Source of the DNA: Caulobacter flavus
Lineage (GTDB): Bacteria > Pseudomonadota > Alphaproteobacteria > Caulobacterales > Caulobacteraceae
Reading direction: 5' to 3'
DNA length: 64,000 bases
NCBI RefSeq assembly: GCF_003722335.1
Contig: NZ_CP026100.1
Location: forward strand, 1,400,001 to 1,464,000
The translations under genes and the position numbers were made by a program. Positions 25,781-33,230 of this stretch are shown here, piece by piece (the stretch's first letter is position 1; every line of letters starts with the position of its first letter). A model generated the notes under the pieces. That model had not been told where the DNA came from. It worked only from the letters and a program-made list of their open reading frames with translations, and searched no databases.

Positions 25781-26914
25781 TTGAGGCTAGAGCGTTCCAT
25801 CCCCGCGGAGGCGCTCGACGCCATCCGCGCTCCGTTCCTTCTCGCCGGCGCCGCGCCGGTCGACGCCCCGGTGCTGCAGCCGCTGGGCCTGCTGCTGGAT
25901 CTTGCCGGCGAGGCCATGCGCTCGCGGCTGTTCGTCGTCTCCGGCGACGGCGGCGACGAGGCCTGCCTGCGTCCGGACTTCACCGTCGCCGTCGCCCGCC
26001 AGCACCTGACCTCGGGCGCGCGGGCCGGCCGCTACCTCTATGAAGGCAAGGCCTTCCGGGTCGCCCCGCGTAGCAGCGACCGGGCCGAGGAGTTCCTGCA
26101 GATCGGCGTCGAGGCCTTCGAGGCCGCCGATCCGGTGGCCGCCGACGCCGAGATCGCCGCCCTGGCCTGGGCCGGCGCCGCGGCCGGCGGTCGTGACGAC
26201 CTGACCCTGCTGCTGGGCGACGTTGGTTTGTTCGCCGCCTTCGTCGACAGCCTGGACCTGACCCCGCCGCTGGGCGCGCGGCTGAAGCGCACCTTCTCGC
26301 GCCCGCGCCAGTTGAAGGCCGAGCTCGAGGGCGACGCCGCCCCCGTCGCCACGACCGAGCGCAGCCGCATCGCCGCCCTGCTGGCCGGCCTGCCGGAAGC
26401 CGAGGCCGCCGCGGTGCTGCAGGAGCTGTGGTCCCTGGCCGGCATCGAGCCGGTCGGCGGCCGCCGTCCCGCCGAGATCGCCCATCGCCTGGTCGAGAAG
26501 GCCGAGGTGGTGAGGGCCGGCCGCCTGTCGCAGGCAGAGGCCGACAAGGTCCGCGCCTTCCTGGCCGTCAGCGACGCGCCGGACGCCGCGCTGGACGCCA
26601 TCGCGGCCCTGGCCGGTCCCAATCGCGCGCCGCTGGACGTCGCGATCGAGGGCTGGCGCAGGCGCCTGGCCGGCATGATCGCCGGCGGCGTTCCGGCCGA
26701 GCGCCTGGTGCTGAACGCCGCCTTCGGGCGGGCTTTCGGCTATTACGACGGCTACCTGTTCGAGGTGCGCAGCGCCGCCCTCGGCGAGGAACGCCCGGTC
26801 GCCGCCGGCGGCCGCTACGACGGCCTTCCCGCCCGCCTGGGCGCGGAGACCACGACCGGGGCCGTGGGCTGCATGGTGCGCCCGGCCCGCGCCTATGCCG
26901 GAGGCGGCGAATGA
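25781..26914 (+). CDS. hisZ: ATP phosphoribosyltransferase regulatory subunit
   Basis: 377 residues from a TTG at 25781, four bases after hisS; there is no ATG in frame near this point. It is a HisRS catalytic-domain relative: RLFVVSGDGGDEACLRPDFT and YLYEGKAFRVAPR correspond to motif 1-2 regions, and NAAFGRAFGYYDGYLFEVRS and AAGGRYDGLPARLG to the histidine-site and motif 3 area. The anticodon domain is absent. HisZ binds HisG, activates it and mediates histidine feedback. Its TGA overlaps the hisG ATG (ATGA), implying translational coupling. Confidence 0.88.
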   Translation: MRLERSIPAEALDAIRAPFLLAGAAPVDAPVLQPLGLLLDLAGEAMRSRLFVVSGDGGDEACLRPDFTVAVARQHLTSGARAGRYLYEGKAFRVAPRSSDRAEEFLQIGVEAFEAADPVAADAEIAALAWAGAAAGGRDDLTLLLGDVGLFAAFVDSLDLTPPLGARLKRTFSRPRQLKAELEGDAAPVATTERSRIAALLAGLPEAEAAAVLQELWSLAGIEPVGGRRPAEIAHRLVEKAEVVRAGRLSQAEADKVRAFLAVSDAPDAALDAIAALAGPNRAPLDVAIEGWRRRLAGMIAGGVPAERLVLNAAFGRAFGYYDGYLFEVRSAALGEERPVAAGGRYDGLPARLGAETTTGAVGCMVRPARAYAGGGE

Positions 26915-27873
26915 CCGCGGAAACCCCGATGATCTTCGCCATCCCCTCCAAGGGCCGCCTGAAGGAACAGGTCGAGGCCTGGCTGGCCGAATGCGGCTTC
27001 CGCGTCGAGATGACCGGCGGCGCGCGCGGCTATTCGGCCGAACTGTCGGGCCTGCCCGGCGTCTCGGTGCGCCTCTTGTCGGCGGGCGACATCGCCGCCG
27101 GCCTCGACAGCGGCGATCTGCACCTTGGCGTAACCGGCGAAGATCTGCTGCGCGAGCGCGGCGACGACATGGACAGCCGGGTGATGCTGCTGCGCGCCCT
27201 GGGCTTTGGCCGCGCCGACCTGGTGGTGACCGCGCCCAAGAGCTGGCTGGACGTCGACACCATGGCCGACATCGACGAGGTCGGGCACCTGCACCTGGCC
27301 AAGACCGGCCGCCGCCTGCGGGTGGCCACCAAGTACGTCACCCAGACGCGGGCCTTCTTCGCCCGGCACGGCGTCGCCGACTACCGCATCGTCGAGAGCA
27401 GCGGCGCCACCGAGGGGGCTCCGGCCGCCGGCGCGGCCGAACTGGTGGTCGACATCACCACCACCGGCGCGACCCTGGCCGCCAACGGCCTGAAGGTTCT
27501 GTCCGACGGCGTCATCCTCAAGAGCCAGGCCCAGCTGACCGCCTCGCTGGTCACGCCGTGGACGGAGGGCCAGCTCGACAGCCTGGCCCGCCTGCTGTCG
27601 GTGGTCGAGGCCAAGGGGCGGGCGCGCACGCTCGCCACCCTGGTCTGGCCGGCCGAGCAGGACGCCGCCGGACAGGCCGCCGTCGCCCCGTTCGTGGAGG
27701 CCGGCGGCTCGCGCCGCGCCAACGGCGCCCTGCTGGCGACCGGCGACCTGTTCGCCGCCGCCGCCGCCCTGGCCCAGGCGGGCGTCGAGCCGGTGACGGT
27801 CTCGCGTCCCGACTACGTGTTCGAATCCCGCTCGGCCGTGCTCGAGGCCCTCAAGGGGCGGTTGAAGGGCTGA
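26911..27873 (+). CDS. hisG: ATP phosphoribosyltransferase catalytic subunit with C-terminal extension
   Basis: 320 residues. The catalytic part (1 to about 230) has FAIPSKGRLKEQVEAWLAEC, GDLHLGVTGEDLL, RVATKYVTQTRAFF and the PRPP loop VVDITTTGATLAANGL. It catalyses the first step of histidine synthesis, joining ATP and PRPP. HisZ-dependent short HisG proteins end near 205-230 residues; this one continues for about 90. That tail (NGALLATGDLFAAAAALAQA, then GVEPVTVSRPDYVF) has a strand-helix-strand pattern recalling the ACT-like regulatory domain of long HisG. The start is the ATG overlapping the hisZ stop. Confidence 0.92.
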   Translation: MTAETPMIFAIPSKGRLKEQVEAWLAECGFRVEMTGGARGYSAELSGLPGVSVRLLSAGDIAAGLDSGDLHLGVTGEDLLRERGDDMDSRVMLLRALGFGRADLVVTAPKSWLDVDTMADIDEVGHLHLAKTGRRLRVATKYVTQTRAFFARHGVADYRIVESSGATEGAPAAGAAELVVDITTTGATLAANGLKVLSDGVILKSQAQLTASLVTPWTEGQLDSLARLLSVVEAKGRARTLATLVWPAEQDAAGQAAVAPFVEAGGSRRANGALLATGDLFAAAAALAQAGVEPVTVSRPDYVFESRSAVLEALKGRLKG

Positions 27874-28258
27874 TATTTGACGAGTATGTCAAAAATTACC
27901 GAACCGAACGGTGCTTAGTTTGACTAAAGCGTCCAAACTACGGGGCTGATGTCAAAAAAACGTCGAACCCCTTATGGAATCTAGATCGTTGCCGTTGACA
28001 CGATCTCGGTTTTGCCGTTTTCTGACTGGGCAAGAGAGAAACGGGTCCACAGAGAACCCCCTCTCTTCGGCGTTTCGGGGAGGAAACGCCCGCCTAGATC
28101 GAATGATCGAGAAATAGCCAGACCCGCTGCGTTTATCCCCCGCAGCGGGTCTTGGTGTATCTGGGCTCTGGTTTCGATTTTCGACAAAAGAGTCAAAAAT
28201 GGCGAACGGGCGTTTGAGCGCTGCCGTTTGCTTGCTGACCTCTGGTCAGTCTCATCTT
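27874..28258. other. Structured, comparatively AT-rich intergenic region after hisG (ncRNA candidate)
   Basis: About 385 bp without a convincing reading frame. It contains TTTGAC/GTCAAA inverted pairs (27876-27893 and 27919-27956), an AGATCG/CGATCT pair (27983-28006), a hairpin GGCGTTTC/GAAACGCC (28069-28090), and a 12-bp perfect stem AGACCCGCTGCG/CGCAGCGGGTCT (28120-28152) with a 9-nt loop. A TTGACA at 27995-28000 could be a -35 element. The closely packed hairpins after a possible promoter suggest a small RNA of about 130-150 nt ending near 28152, but no known RNA family is recognised. Confidence 0.35.
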
Positions 28259-28259
28259 G

Positions 28260-28411
28260 TCGGCATCCCGGGCGAAGGCCCGCATAGCGGGCCGCAGACC
28301 CGGGACCCCGGGGGGGCTGGGCGCGGCGCTTGTCAGATCCCCCGGCGGTCGTCGCCGCATCGCGACCGCCCCTGGGTCCCGGCTCTTCGCTACGCTGCGG
28401 CCGGGAAGACG
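28260..28411. repeat. GC-rich palindromic repeat (two hairpins)
   Basis: Two linked stem-loops: TCCCGGG (28266-28272) with CCCGGGA (28299-28305), and TCCCGGC (28377-28383) with GCCGGGA (28400-28406) enclosing TCTTCGCTACGCTGCG. A further GGCGGTCG/CGACCGCC stem lies between. This is the familiar alphaproteobacterial palindromic intergenic unit with a CTGGGTCCCGGC end. It lies just beyond the 3' end of the MarR-GNAT gene and may terminate it. Confidence 0.6.
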
Positions 28412-28418
28412 CTGAAAG

Positions 28419-29348
28419 TCAGGCCCCCAGATCCAGCGACCAGGTCTGATCCACAAGATCCTGGTCGAACCGTCGGGCCGGCGTTTCCTCCGCCAGCTTG
28501 AAGCCGGCGCGCTGATAGAGCCGGCGGGCGTCGGCCAGCACCGACACGGTCCACAGGTCCAGCCGCCGGTAGCCCAGCGCCTTGGCGCGGGCGACGCAGG
28601 CCTCGACCAGCATCCTGCCCACCCCCATGCCGCGCGCGTCGGGCTCCACGTAGAGCAGCCGCAGCTTGGCGGCGCCGGGCGTCTCGCCTCGCACCAGAAA
28701 GATCGAGCCGATCATCCGGCCGTCGGCCTGCGCGATCCAGGCGTCGTCCCTGGCCGGATCGAAGGTCTGGTGGAAGCGGGCGGCGATCTCGGCCACCAGC
28801 GCTTCGTGGTCGGCGCCCCAGCCGTACTCCCGCGCATAGATCACGCCCTGCCGCGCGGCGACCATGCCCAGGTCGCCCGGCTCCAGTCCGCGCAAGCTGG
28901 CCGAGGGCGGGGCGTCGCCGTCGAACACCGTGTTGATCGTGCGCGCCGCTTCCAGCAGCCGGGCGCGGCGCAGCGGATGCAGGTCGTCGATCAGCTGGCC
29001 GACGCTGGCCTTTGTGTTGGCCTCCAGGGTCGCGAACGCCGCCCGGCCCTCGTCGGTCAGCGACAGCAGCAGGTGGCGGCCGTGGGCCGGGCTCTCGCGC
29101 GCGGTGACCAGCCCGCGCTCGGTGAAGCGCTTGAGGGTGCGGCTGACCTGGGCCGGATCCAGGCCAAGGGCGCGGACGATCTCGGCCGCCACCGGATCGG
29201 TCCGCGTGGCCAGCTCGTACAGCACGCGCGCCTCGCTCAGCGTGAACGGGCTGCCGTCATAGCTTGCGTCCAGCAGGCCTAGCCGGCGGGTATAGGTGCG
29301 GTTGAAGGCCCGCAGGGCGGCGACGTCCTGGTCGTGCTGCGTGGTCAT
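28419..29348 (-). CDS. MarR-GNAT fusion: winged-helix regulator with acetyltransferase domain
   Basis: 309 residues in two parts. Residues 1-145 form a MarR winged helix (FTLSEARVLYELATR, DPAQVSRTLKRFTERGLV, LLLSLTDEGRAAFATLE). Residues about 150-309 form a GNAT acetyltransferase with the acetyl-CoA loop VEPDARGMGVGRMLVEACV and the final strand ARRLYQRAGFKLAEETPARR. Such fusions usually repress their own promoter; the small molecule or protein acetylated is unknown. Two similar palindromes lie directly upstream (29361-29375 and 29386-29400), consistent with autoregulation. Confidence 0.9.
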   Translation of the reverse strand: MTTQHDQDVAALRAFNRTYTRRLGLLDASYDGSPFTLSEARVLYELATRTDPVAAEIVRALGLDPAQVSRTLKRFTERGLVTARESPAHGRHLLLSLTDEGRAAFATLEANTKASVGQLIDDLHPLRRARLLEAARTINTVFDGDAPPSASLRGLEPGDLGMVAARQGVIYAREYGWGADHEALVAEIAARFHQTFDPARDDAWIAQADGRMIGSIFLVRGETPGAAKLRLLYVEPDARGMGVGRMLVEACVARAKALGYRRLDLWTVSVLADARRLYQRAGFKLAEETPARRFDQDLVDQTWSLDLGA

Positions 29349-29360
29349 GGCGACTCCGAT

Positions 29361-29400
29361 GTTGACGGAGTCAATATGTTAGAGTGTTGATCGAGTCAAC
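29361..29400 (-). promoter_or_regulatory. Two MarR-type operator-like palindromes upstream of the MarR-GNAT gene
   Basis: GTTGACGGAGTCAAT at 29361-29375 and GTTGATCGAGTCAAC at 29386-29400, each an inverted repeat of GTTGA/TCAAC with a five-base centre and with starts 25 bp apart. They lie 13-52 bp upstream of the start codon, where a dimer could cover the promoter. The thioesterase gene ends at 29411, so these sites serve only the fusion gene. Confidence 0.65.
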
Positions 29401-29410
29401 AATGGCCGTG

Positions 29411-30358
29411 CTACAGCCCCAGACCCCCGACAGCTTGCTCCGCCAGCTTCGCCGACGCCGCCGGGCTGATGGCTACGGCCTTGCGGGCGTCGAGGTCGAA
29501 GGTGATGGCGCTGACGGTCGAGGTTCCCCACGCCTGCCCGGTGTCGGGGTTCAGCAGCCAGTGGACGCAGCGCAGCACCCGCCCTTCGGCGCCGATCAGG
29601 CCCGAGCGCACCTCCAGGCGATCGCCCAGGCGCGGCCAGGCCAGATAGACGATCCGGTACTCCAGCACGGCGCCGCCGACGCGGCCGGGCGCGGTCTCGG
29701 CCGCCCCGGCGACGATGTCGCGCAAGGGGGCGATGAAGGCCCCGATGCCGTCGGAGACCCGGCCGATGAACTGCTCAGCCCGCATCCGTCCGAAGGCGTC
29801 GCACTCGCCGGTCGACAGCGCGCCCAGGCTGATGCGAGCCAGGCCAAGCTCGTCGGCGCGGGCCAGCGAGGCCTGCGGATCGACGGGTGACAGGTCGACG
29901 CTGCGGGCCTGGGCGCGCTCGGGAACCTCGACCTGCAGCGCCTTGGCCCGTTCACGGACGATCGTCGGCCAGGGGAAGGCCTCGCCCTCGCGCGGCGTGA
30001 CGTGGGCCACCGTGGTCTGGAAGGTCGCCGCCAGTTCGCCGGTGGCCGAATGGACCAGCAGCTGCAGAAGCTTCGCCTCGCTGTCGCCGATCTCGATCAC
30101 CCCGCCCAGCATGTGCAGCGGCGCGCCGGCGTGGGCTTCCTTGAGGAAGCGGATGTGATGCTCGCGGACCACCAGGGTGGCGTTGGCGTGCGGGGCGAAG
30201 GCCTGGGGCAGGCCCATCTCGGCCGCCAGACCCACCAGCCCCTCCATCGCCCGGACGACATAGAAGCGCACGTTCATGTGCCCCATCTCGTCGCAGTCCC
30301 AGGTGTTGACGCCTCCCCGCCAGATCTCGACGCCGGGGAGCGGCTGCGCGGTCGTCAT
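29411..30358 (-). CDS. Double-hotdog acyl-CoA thioesterase family protein
   Basis: 315 residues from the ATG at 30358 (a TTG at 30370 would add four). The first hotdog domain (15-140) has NTWDCDEMGHMNVRFYV, the 4-hydroxybenzoyl-CoA thioesterase pattern with a catalytic-type Asp followed by HMN. The second (165-300) has GECDAFGRMRAEQFIGRV, a weaker copy of the same pattern. Predicted to hydrolyse acyl-CoA thioesters in the cytoplasm; the substrate is not evident. It precedes the MarR-GNAT gene in the same direction, but operators lie between them. Confidence 0.78.
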   Translation of the reverse strand: MTTAQPLPGVEIWRGGVNTWDCDEMGHMNVRFYVVRAMEGLVGLAAEMGLPQAFAPHANATLVVREHHIRFLKEAHAGAPLHMLGGVIEIGDSEAKLLQLLVHSATGELAATFQTTVAHVTPREGEAFPWPTIVRERAKALQVEVPERAQARSVDLSPVDPQASLARADELGLARISLGALSTGECDAFGRMRAEQFIGRVSDGIGAFIAPLRDIVAGAAETAPGRVGGAVLEYRIVYLAWPRLGDRLEVRSGLIGAEGRVLRCVHWLLNPDTGQAWGTSTVSAITFDLDARKAVAISPAASAKLAEQAVGGLGL

Positions 30359-30417
30359 GGCGTCTCTCAAGCGGCTGGAACGGTCGTTCGAGACTAGCGA
30401 GGTTCCGGCGCGCTTGG

Positions 30418-30612
30418 CTAGCGCTTGCCTGCGGCCGGATCCTTCTTGAACGTGTCGCCGACCTCGGCGGCGTCCGGGCCGTCGGGACCGGCTCGCTTGC
30501 GCGACTCCTCGCCGGTCCTGGCGATCTTGTCCTCGCCGCCCAGGGCGGTGAAGTCGCCGAGCGGCTCGGCCTCGTTTTCCTTGCGGCCGTCGGAGTTGGG
30601 CTGCTGGGTCAT
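30418..30612 (-). CDS. Small charged protein of unknown function
   Basis: 64 residues, highly polar and rich in Glu, Asp, Lys and Gly (MTQQPNSDGRKENEAEPLGD, then GEDKIARTGEESRKRAGPDG), with no hydrophobic core, so probably intrinsically disordered. An AGGAG site lies before the ATG. No family recognised; small soluble proteins of this composition are often stress-induced, but that is inference. Confidence 0.6.
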   Translation of the reverse strand: MTQQPNSDGRKENEAEPLGDFTALGGEDKIARTGEESRKRAGPDGPDAAEVGDTFKKDPAAGKR

Positions 30613-30662
30613 GATGGTCTCCTTCAGCAAGGAGAACCGAAGGCCGCCGGCAGGGGTTCCGG

Positions 30663-31148
30663 TCAGTCGCCCTTGCAGTCGGCGCACTTGCCGTGCGCCT
30701 CGATGGTCACGCCGGTCAGGGCGTAGCCGGCCGCCTGGCCCGCGGCGATGATGTCGGCGGTGGCTTCCGGCTCGAACTCGCGGGTCGCGCCGCAGCAGTC
30801 GCAGATCAGGAACGCCGCGGCGTGGCCGTCGGCCTCGCGCCGGCAGGCGACATAGGCGTTGAGGCTCTCGATGCGGTGGGCGAAGCCCTGCTTCTCCAGG
30901 AACTCCAGCGCGCGATAGACGGTCGGCGGCTTGGCCGGCGGGCCGTCGACGGCGAAGGTCGAGATCAGGTCGTAGGCCTTCACCGGCTGGCCGGCTTCGA
31001 GCAGCAGCTCCAGCACGCGGCGGCGCGGAGCGGTCAGGCGCTGTTCGGCCGCGGCGCAGCGGGCCTCGGCCGCCGTCAGTTCGGCGGCGAGCGCGTCGCC
31101 GGCGACGCCGTGATGGTGATGGTCGTGATCGCACGCGCTGTGGGCCAT
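30663..31148 (-). CDS. zur: Fur-family metalloregulator, Zur-like
   Basis: 161 residues. The N-terminus MAHSACDHDHHHHGVAG is histidine-rich. The winged helix follows (LTAPRRRVLELLLEAGQPVKAYDLI, PPTVYRALEFLEKQGFAHRI), then the metal-binding part with two CxxC pairs, ICDCCGATREF and HGKCADCKGD, that hold a structural zinc. The His-rich leader and the strict double CxxC favour Zur (zinc uptake repressor) over Fur or PerR, though PerR/Mur types cannot be ruled out. It should repress zinc import genes when zinc is plentiful; none are in the window. Confidence 0.82.
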   Translation of the reverse strand: MAHSACDHDHHHHGVAGDALAAELTAAEARCAAAEQRLTAPRRRVLELLLEAGQPVKAYDLISTFAVDGPPAKPPTVYRALEFLEKQGFAHRIESLNAYVACRREADGHAAAFLICDCCGATREFEPEATADIIAAGQAAGYALTGVTIEAHGKCADCKGD

Positions 31149-31184
31149 GGGCCACAGGTAGAGGGCCGAACCGTCCGGCGCAAG

Positions 31185-31955
31185 CTACAGCAGCGGGCGG
31201 GCCACCAGCGCGGCCTCGGCCTCGCAGCGGGCCCTGTCCGGAGCGGGCGCGGTCTGGCGCACGGCGGTCATCTCGGCCCGCACCGCTGCCAGGTCGGCCT
31301 TGAAGGCGCGCGAGCGGCGCAGGGCCTTGTGCAGGTTGCGGGCGTTGCGCCGCCCCGCCTCGACCGAGCTCATGTTGTGTACGCCGCAGACCACCCGGCT
31401 CTCGCCGAAGCCCTGGGCCCGCGCCAGGATCGCCGGCGCGCGATCGGGGGCGGCCTCGGCCAGCAGCAGGCCGACGCTCCAGCCCCAGGTCGAGTGGCCG
31501 GACGGATAGTCGGGCGAGACGGCCAGGCCTAGCGTCCTTGGCAGGCAGATCGGCCCGTCCTCCGACAGGTAGGGGCGGGGCCGCAGGTGCTTCCACTTGG
31601 GGCCGGCGACGGCGGCGCGCACGTCGCCGCGCATCTTCTCCATCATCGCCGCCAGCCTGGGATTGGTCTGAGGCGTGACGCTGGCGCCCAGGGCGCAGGC
31701 GTAGCCGTCGAGGATGCGGCTCTTGTCGGCGTCCGCCTGGGCCAGCGACCAGCGCGGGCTGTCCTTCAGCGGGCGGGTGGCGCGGAAGATCTCGCGGTCG
31801 CGGCGCTCGGCGCCCGTGCCCTGGGCCGGCGGCGGCGGCAGGTGGTCGCGGGCGTCGAAGGCGCGCGGGTGCAGGTAGCGGTCGTCGTCGTCGCCGGGCA
31901 GGGCGGCGCAGCTCGCCAGGGCGAGCGCGGCGGCGACGACGGTGGGAAGGCGCAT
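31185..31955 (-). CDS. PAP2-superfamily (class A acid phosphatase-like) lipoprotein with altered third motif
   Basis: 256 residues. The leader MRLPTVVAAALALASCAAL carries a lipobox-like ALASC. Class A non-specific acid phosphatase motifs follow: KWKHLRPRPYL (KxxxxxxRP), DYPSGHSTWGW (PSGH) and GESRVVCGVHNMSSVEAG (SRxxxxxHxxxD). In the last, the Asp four residues after the catalytic His is Ser, read from the codons CAC AAC ATG AGC TCG. That Asp orients the nucleophilic His, so activity may be reduced or changed. Predicted in the periplasm or on the outer membrane as a phosphomonoesterase. Confidence 0.83.
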   Translation of the reverse strand: MRLPTVVAAALALASCAALPGDDDDRYLHPRAFDARDHLPPPPAQGTGAERRDREIFRATRPLKDSPRWSLAQADADKSRILDGYACALGASVTPQTNPRLAAMMEKMRGDVRAAVAGPKWKHLRPRPYLSEDGPICLPRTLGLAVSPDYPSGHSTWGWSVGLLLAEAAPDRAPAILARAQGFGESRVVCGVHNMSSVEAGRRNARNLHKALRRSRAFKADLAAVRAEMTAVRQTAPAPDRARCEAEAALVARPLL

Positions 31956-31956
31956 G

Positions 31957-31987
31957 AAAAAGGTCCCGGGAAGTGCTTCCCGGGACC
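31957..31987 (-). terminator. Rho-independent terminator of the DHS-family gene
   Basis: A stem GGTCCCGGGAAG (31962-31973) with CTTCCCGGGACC (31976-31987), followed on the minus strand by TTTTT (31957-31961). It lies 29 bp past the stop of the deoxyhypusine-synthase-family gene and overlaps the first codon of the PAP2 gene downstream. Confidence 0.85.
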
Positions 31988-32015
31988 CTGCAATCTCAGC
32001 CTTGGCCGATCAAGC

Positions 32016-33068
32016 TTACTTGCCGAACAGCTTGTTCCAGCGCGGCTTCTCGCGGCCTTCCCAGGCCTTGCGGTGGTAGGCGTCCGAGGCGATCAGCGGA
32101 ACGACCGTGGTGGCTTCGGCGAAGACCATCTGTTCGTAGGTGGTCGAGACCTTGCCCCACGAGGCGGCTTCCTTCAGCGTCGAGGAGCTGCAGGCGCCGT
32201 CGCGCACGTCGGCCACCGTGATCTGGATGGCGTACTTGTGCATGTCGGCTTCGACGCCGAGGATCTCGGCGCAGACGACGGTGTCCTGGGCGAAGTTCTT
32301 CGGCACGCCGCCGCCGACCATGAACAGGCCGGTGGTGCCGGCCGCGATCTTGACGTCGGTCAGTTCACGGAAGTCGGCCACGGCGTCGATCATCAGGTAG
32401 GGCGCCTTCTCGGCGATCTTTTCCTTCTGGTGCTTGACCAGGCCGAAGCCCGCCGAGCTGTCGACGAAGGCCGGGCAGAAGATCGGCACGCCTTCTTCGT
32501 AGGCGGTCTGGATCAGGCTGCCTTCCTTCTTGGCGTTGCCTTCCGACAGCCACTTGCCCATCTCCCAGATGAACTCGCGCGAGGAATAGCCGCGCGGCTC
32601 CAGGCGATTGCAGATCTCGAGGATCGTGTGGTCGCAGGCCTGCAGTTCTTCTTCGTCGATGTAGGTGTCGTAGATGCGGTCGATGTAGTTGTCGCGCAGG
32701 ACGTTGTCGTCGACCGGGCCGGCGGCCTGGTAGTGCTTGAAGCCGAGGGCCTCGAAGAAGTCCATGTCGACGATCGAGGCGCCGGTGGCGACCACGGCGT
32801 CGATCATGCCGTTCTTCACCATGTCGCGGTAGACGTGCATGCAGCCGCCGGCCGAGGTCGAGCCGGCTAGAATCAGCCAGGTCGAGCAGCCCTTGTCGGC
32901 CAGGGCCATGTTGAAGATGTCGGCCGCGCGGGCGGTGTCGCGCGAGCTGAACGACATCTTGCGCATCGAGTCGATGATCGGGCGGGCGTCGTACGACTTG
33001 ATGTCGACGTGCTCGACCACGTTCTGGAGCAGCTCGGCCTTCTGGTTGTTCGGAACGGGAGCGTTCAT
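32016..33068 (-). CDS. Deoxyhypusine synthase-family polyamine enzyme
   Basis: 350 residues from the ATG at 33068; an upstream TTG at 33110 is less likely. Family features are ILAGSTSAGGCMHVYRDMVK and GMIDAVVATGASIVDMDFFE (NAD-binding region), PIFCPAFVDSSAGFGLV and the C-terminal MVFAEATTVVPLIASDAY. Eukaryotic members modify eIF5A; bacteria lack eIF5A, and the bacterial enzymes are thought to move an aminobutyl group between amines, giving homospermidine or related long polyamines. Its neighbour is ornithine/lysine decarboxylase, which would supply putrescine. The exact product cannot be read from the sequence. Confidence 0.85.
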   Translation of the reverse strand: MNAPVPNNQKAELLQNVVEHVDIKSYDARPIIDSMRKMSFSSRDTARAADIFNMALADKGCSTWLILAGSTSAGGCMHVYRDMVKNGMIDAVVATGASIVDMDFFEALGFKHYQAAGPVDDNVLRDNYIDRIYDTYIDEEELQACDHTILEICNRLEPRGYSSREFIWEMGKWLSEGNAKKEGSLIQTAYEEGVPIFCPAFVDSSAGFGLVKHQKEKIAEKAPYLMIDAVADFRELTDVKIAAGTTGLFMVGGGVPKNFAQDTVVCAEILGVEADMHKYAIQITVADVRDGACSSSTLKEAASWGKVSTTYEQMVFAEATTVVPLIASDAYHRKAWEGREKPRWNKLFGK

Positions 33069-33157
33069 CGCTTCGGTTTCCCTGACTTTGGACGCCCGTC
33101 GTTGAAACAAGCTCTTCGCCGGGACGGAGCGACCGGCGGGAGCGGAAAATGCGGCTA

Positions 33158-33182
33158 CGCCCGACGTCTGTAACGTCGGGCG
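33158..33182 (-). terminator. Hairpin between decarboxylase and DHS-family gene
   Basis: A 10-bp perfect stem CGCCCGACGT (33158-33167) with ACGTCGGGCG (33173-33182), loop CTGTA. It lies 49-73 bp after the decarboxylase stop with no T-run, so it could attenuate rather than stop read-through into the next polyamine gene. Confidence 0.5.
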
Positions 33183-33230
33183 CGGCGCGCGGTTTAACTC
33201 AGAACTGACTTAGTGGCGAACCACGTCGGT

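Noticed and set aside
27874..28258. 6S RNA as the identity of the structured region after hisG
   Set aside because: The segment forms several separate hairpins, not one long rod with a central bubble, and the usual neighbours are absent.
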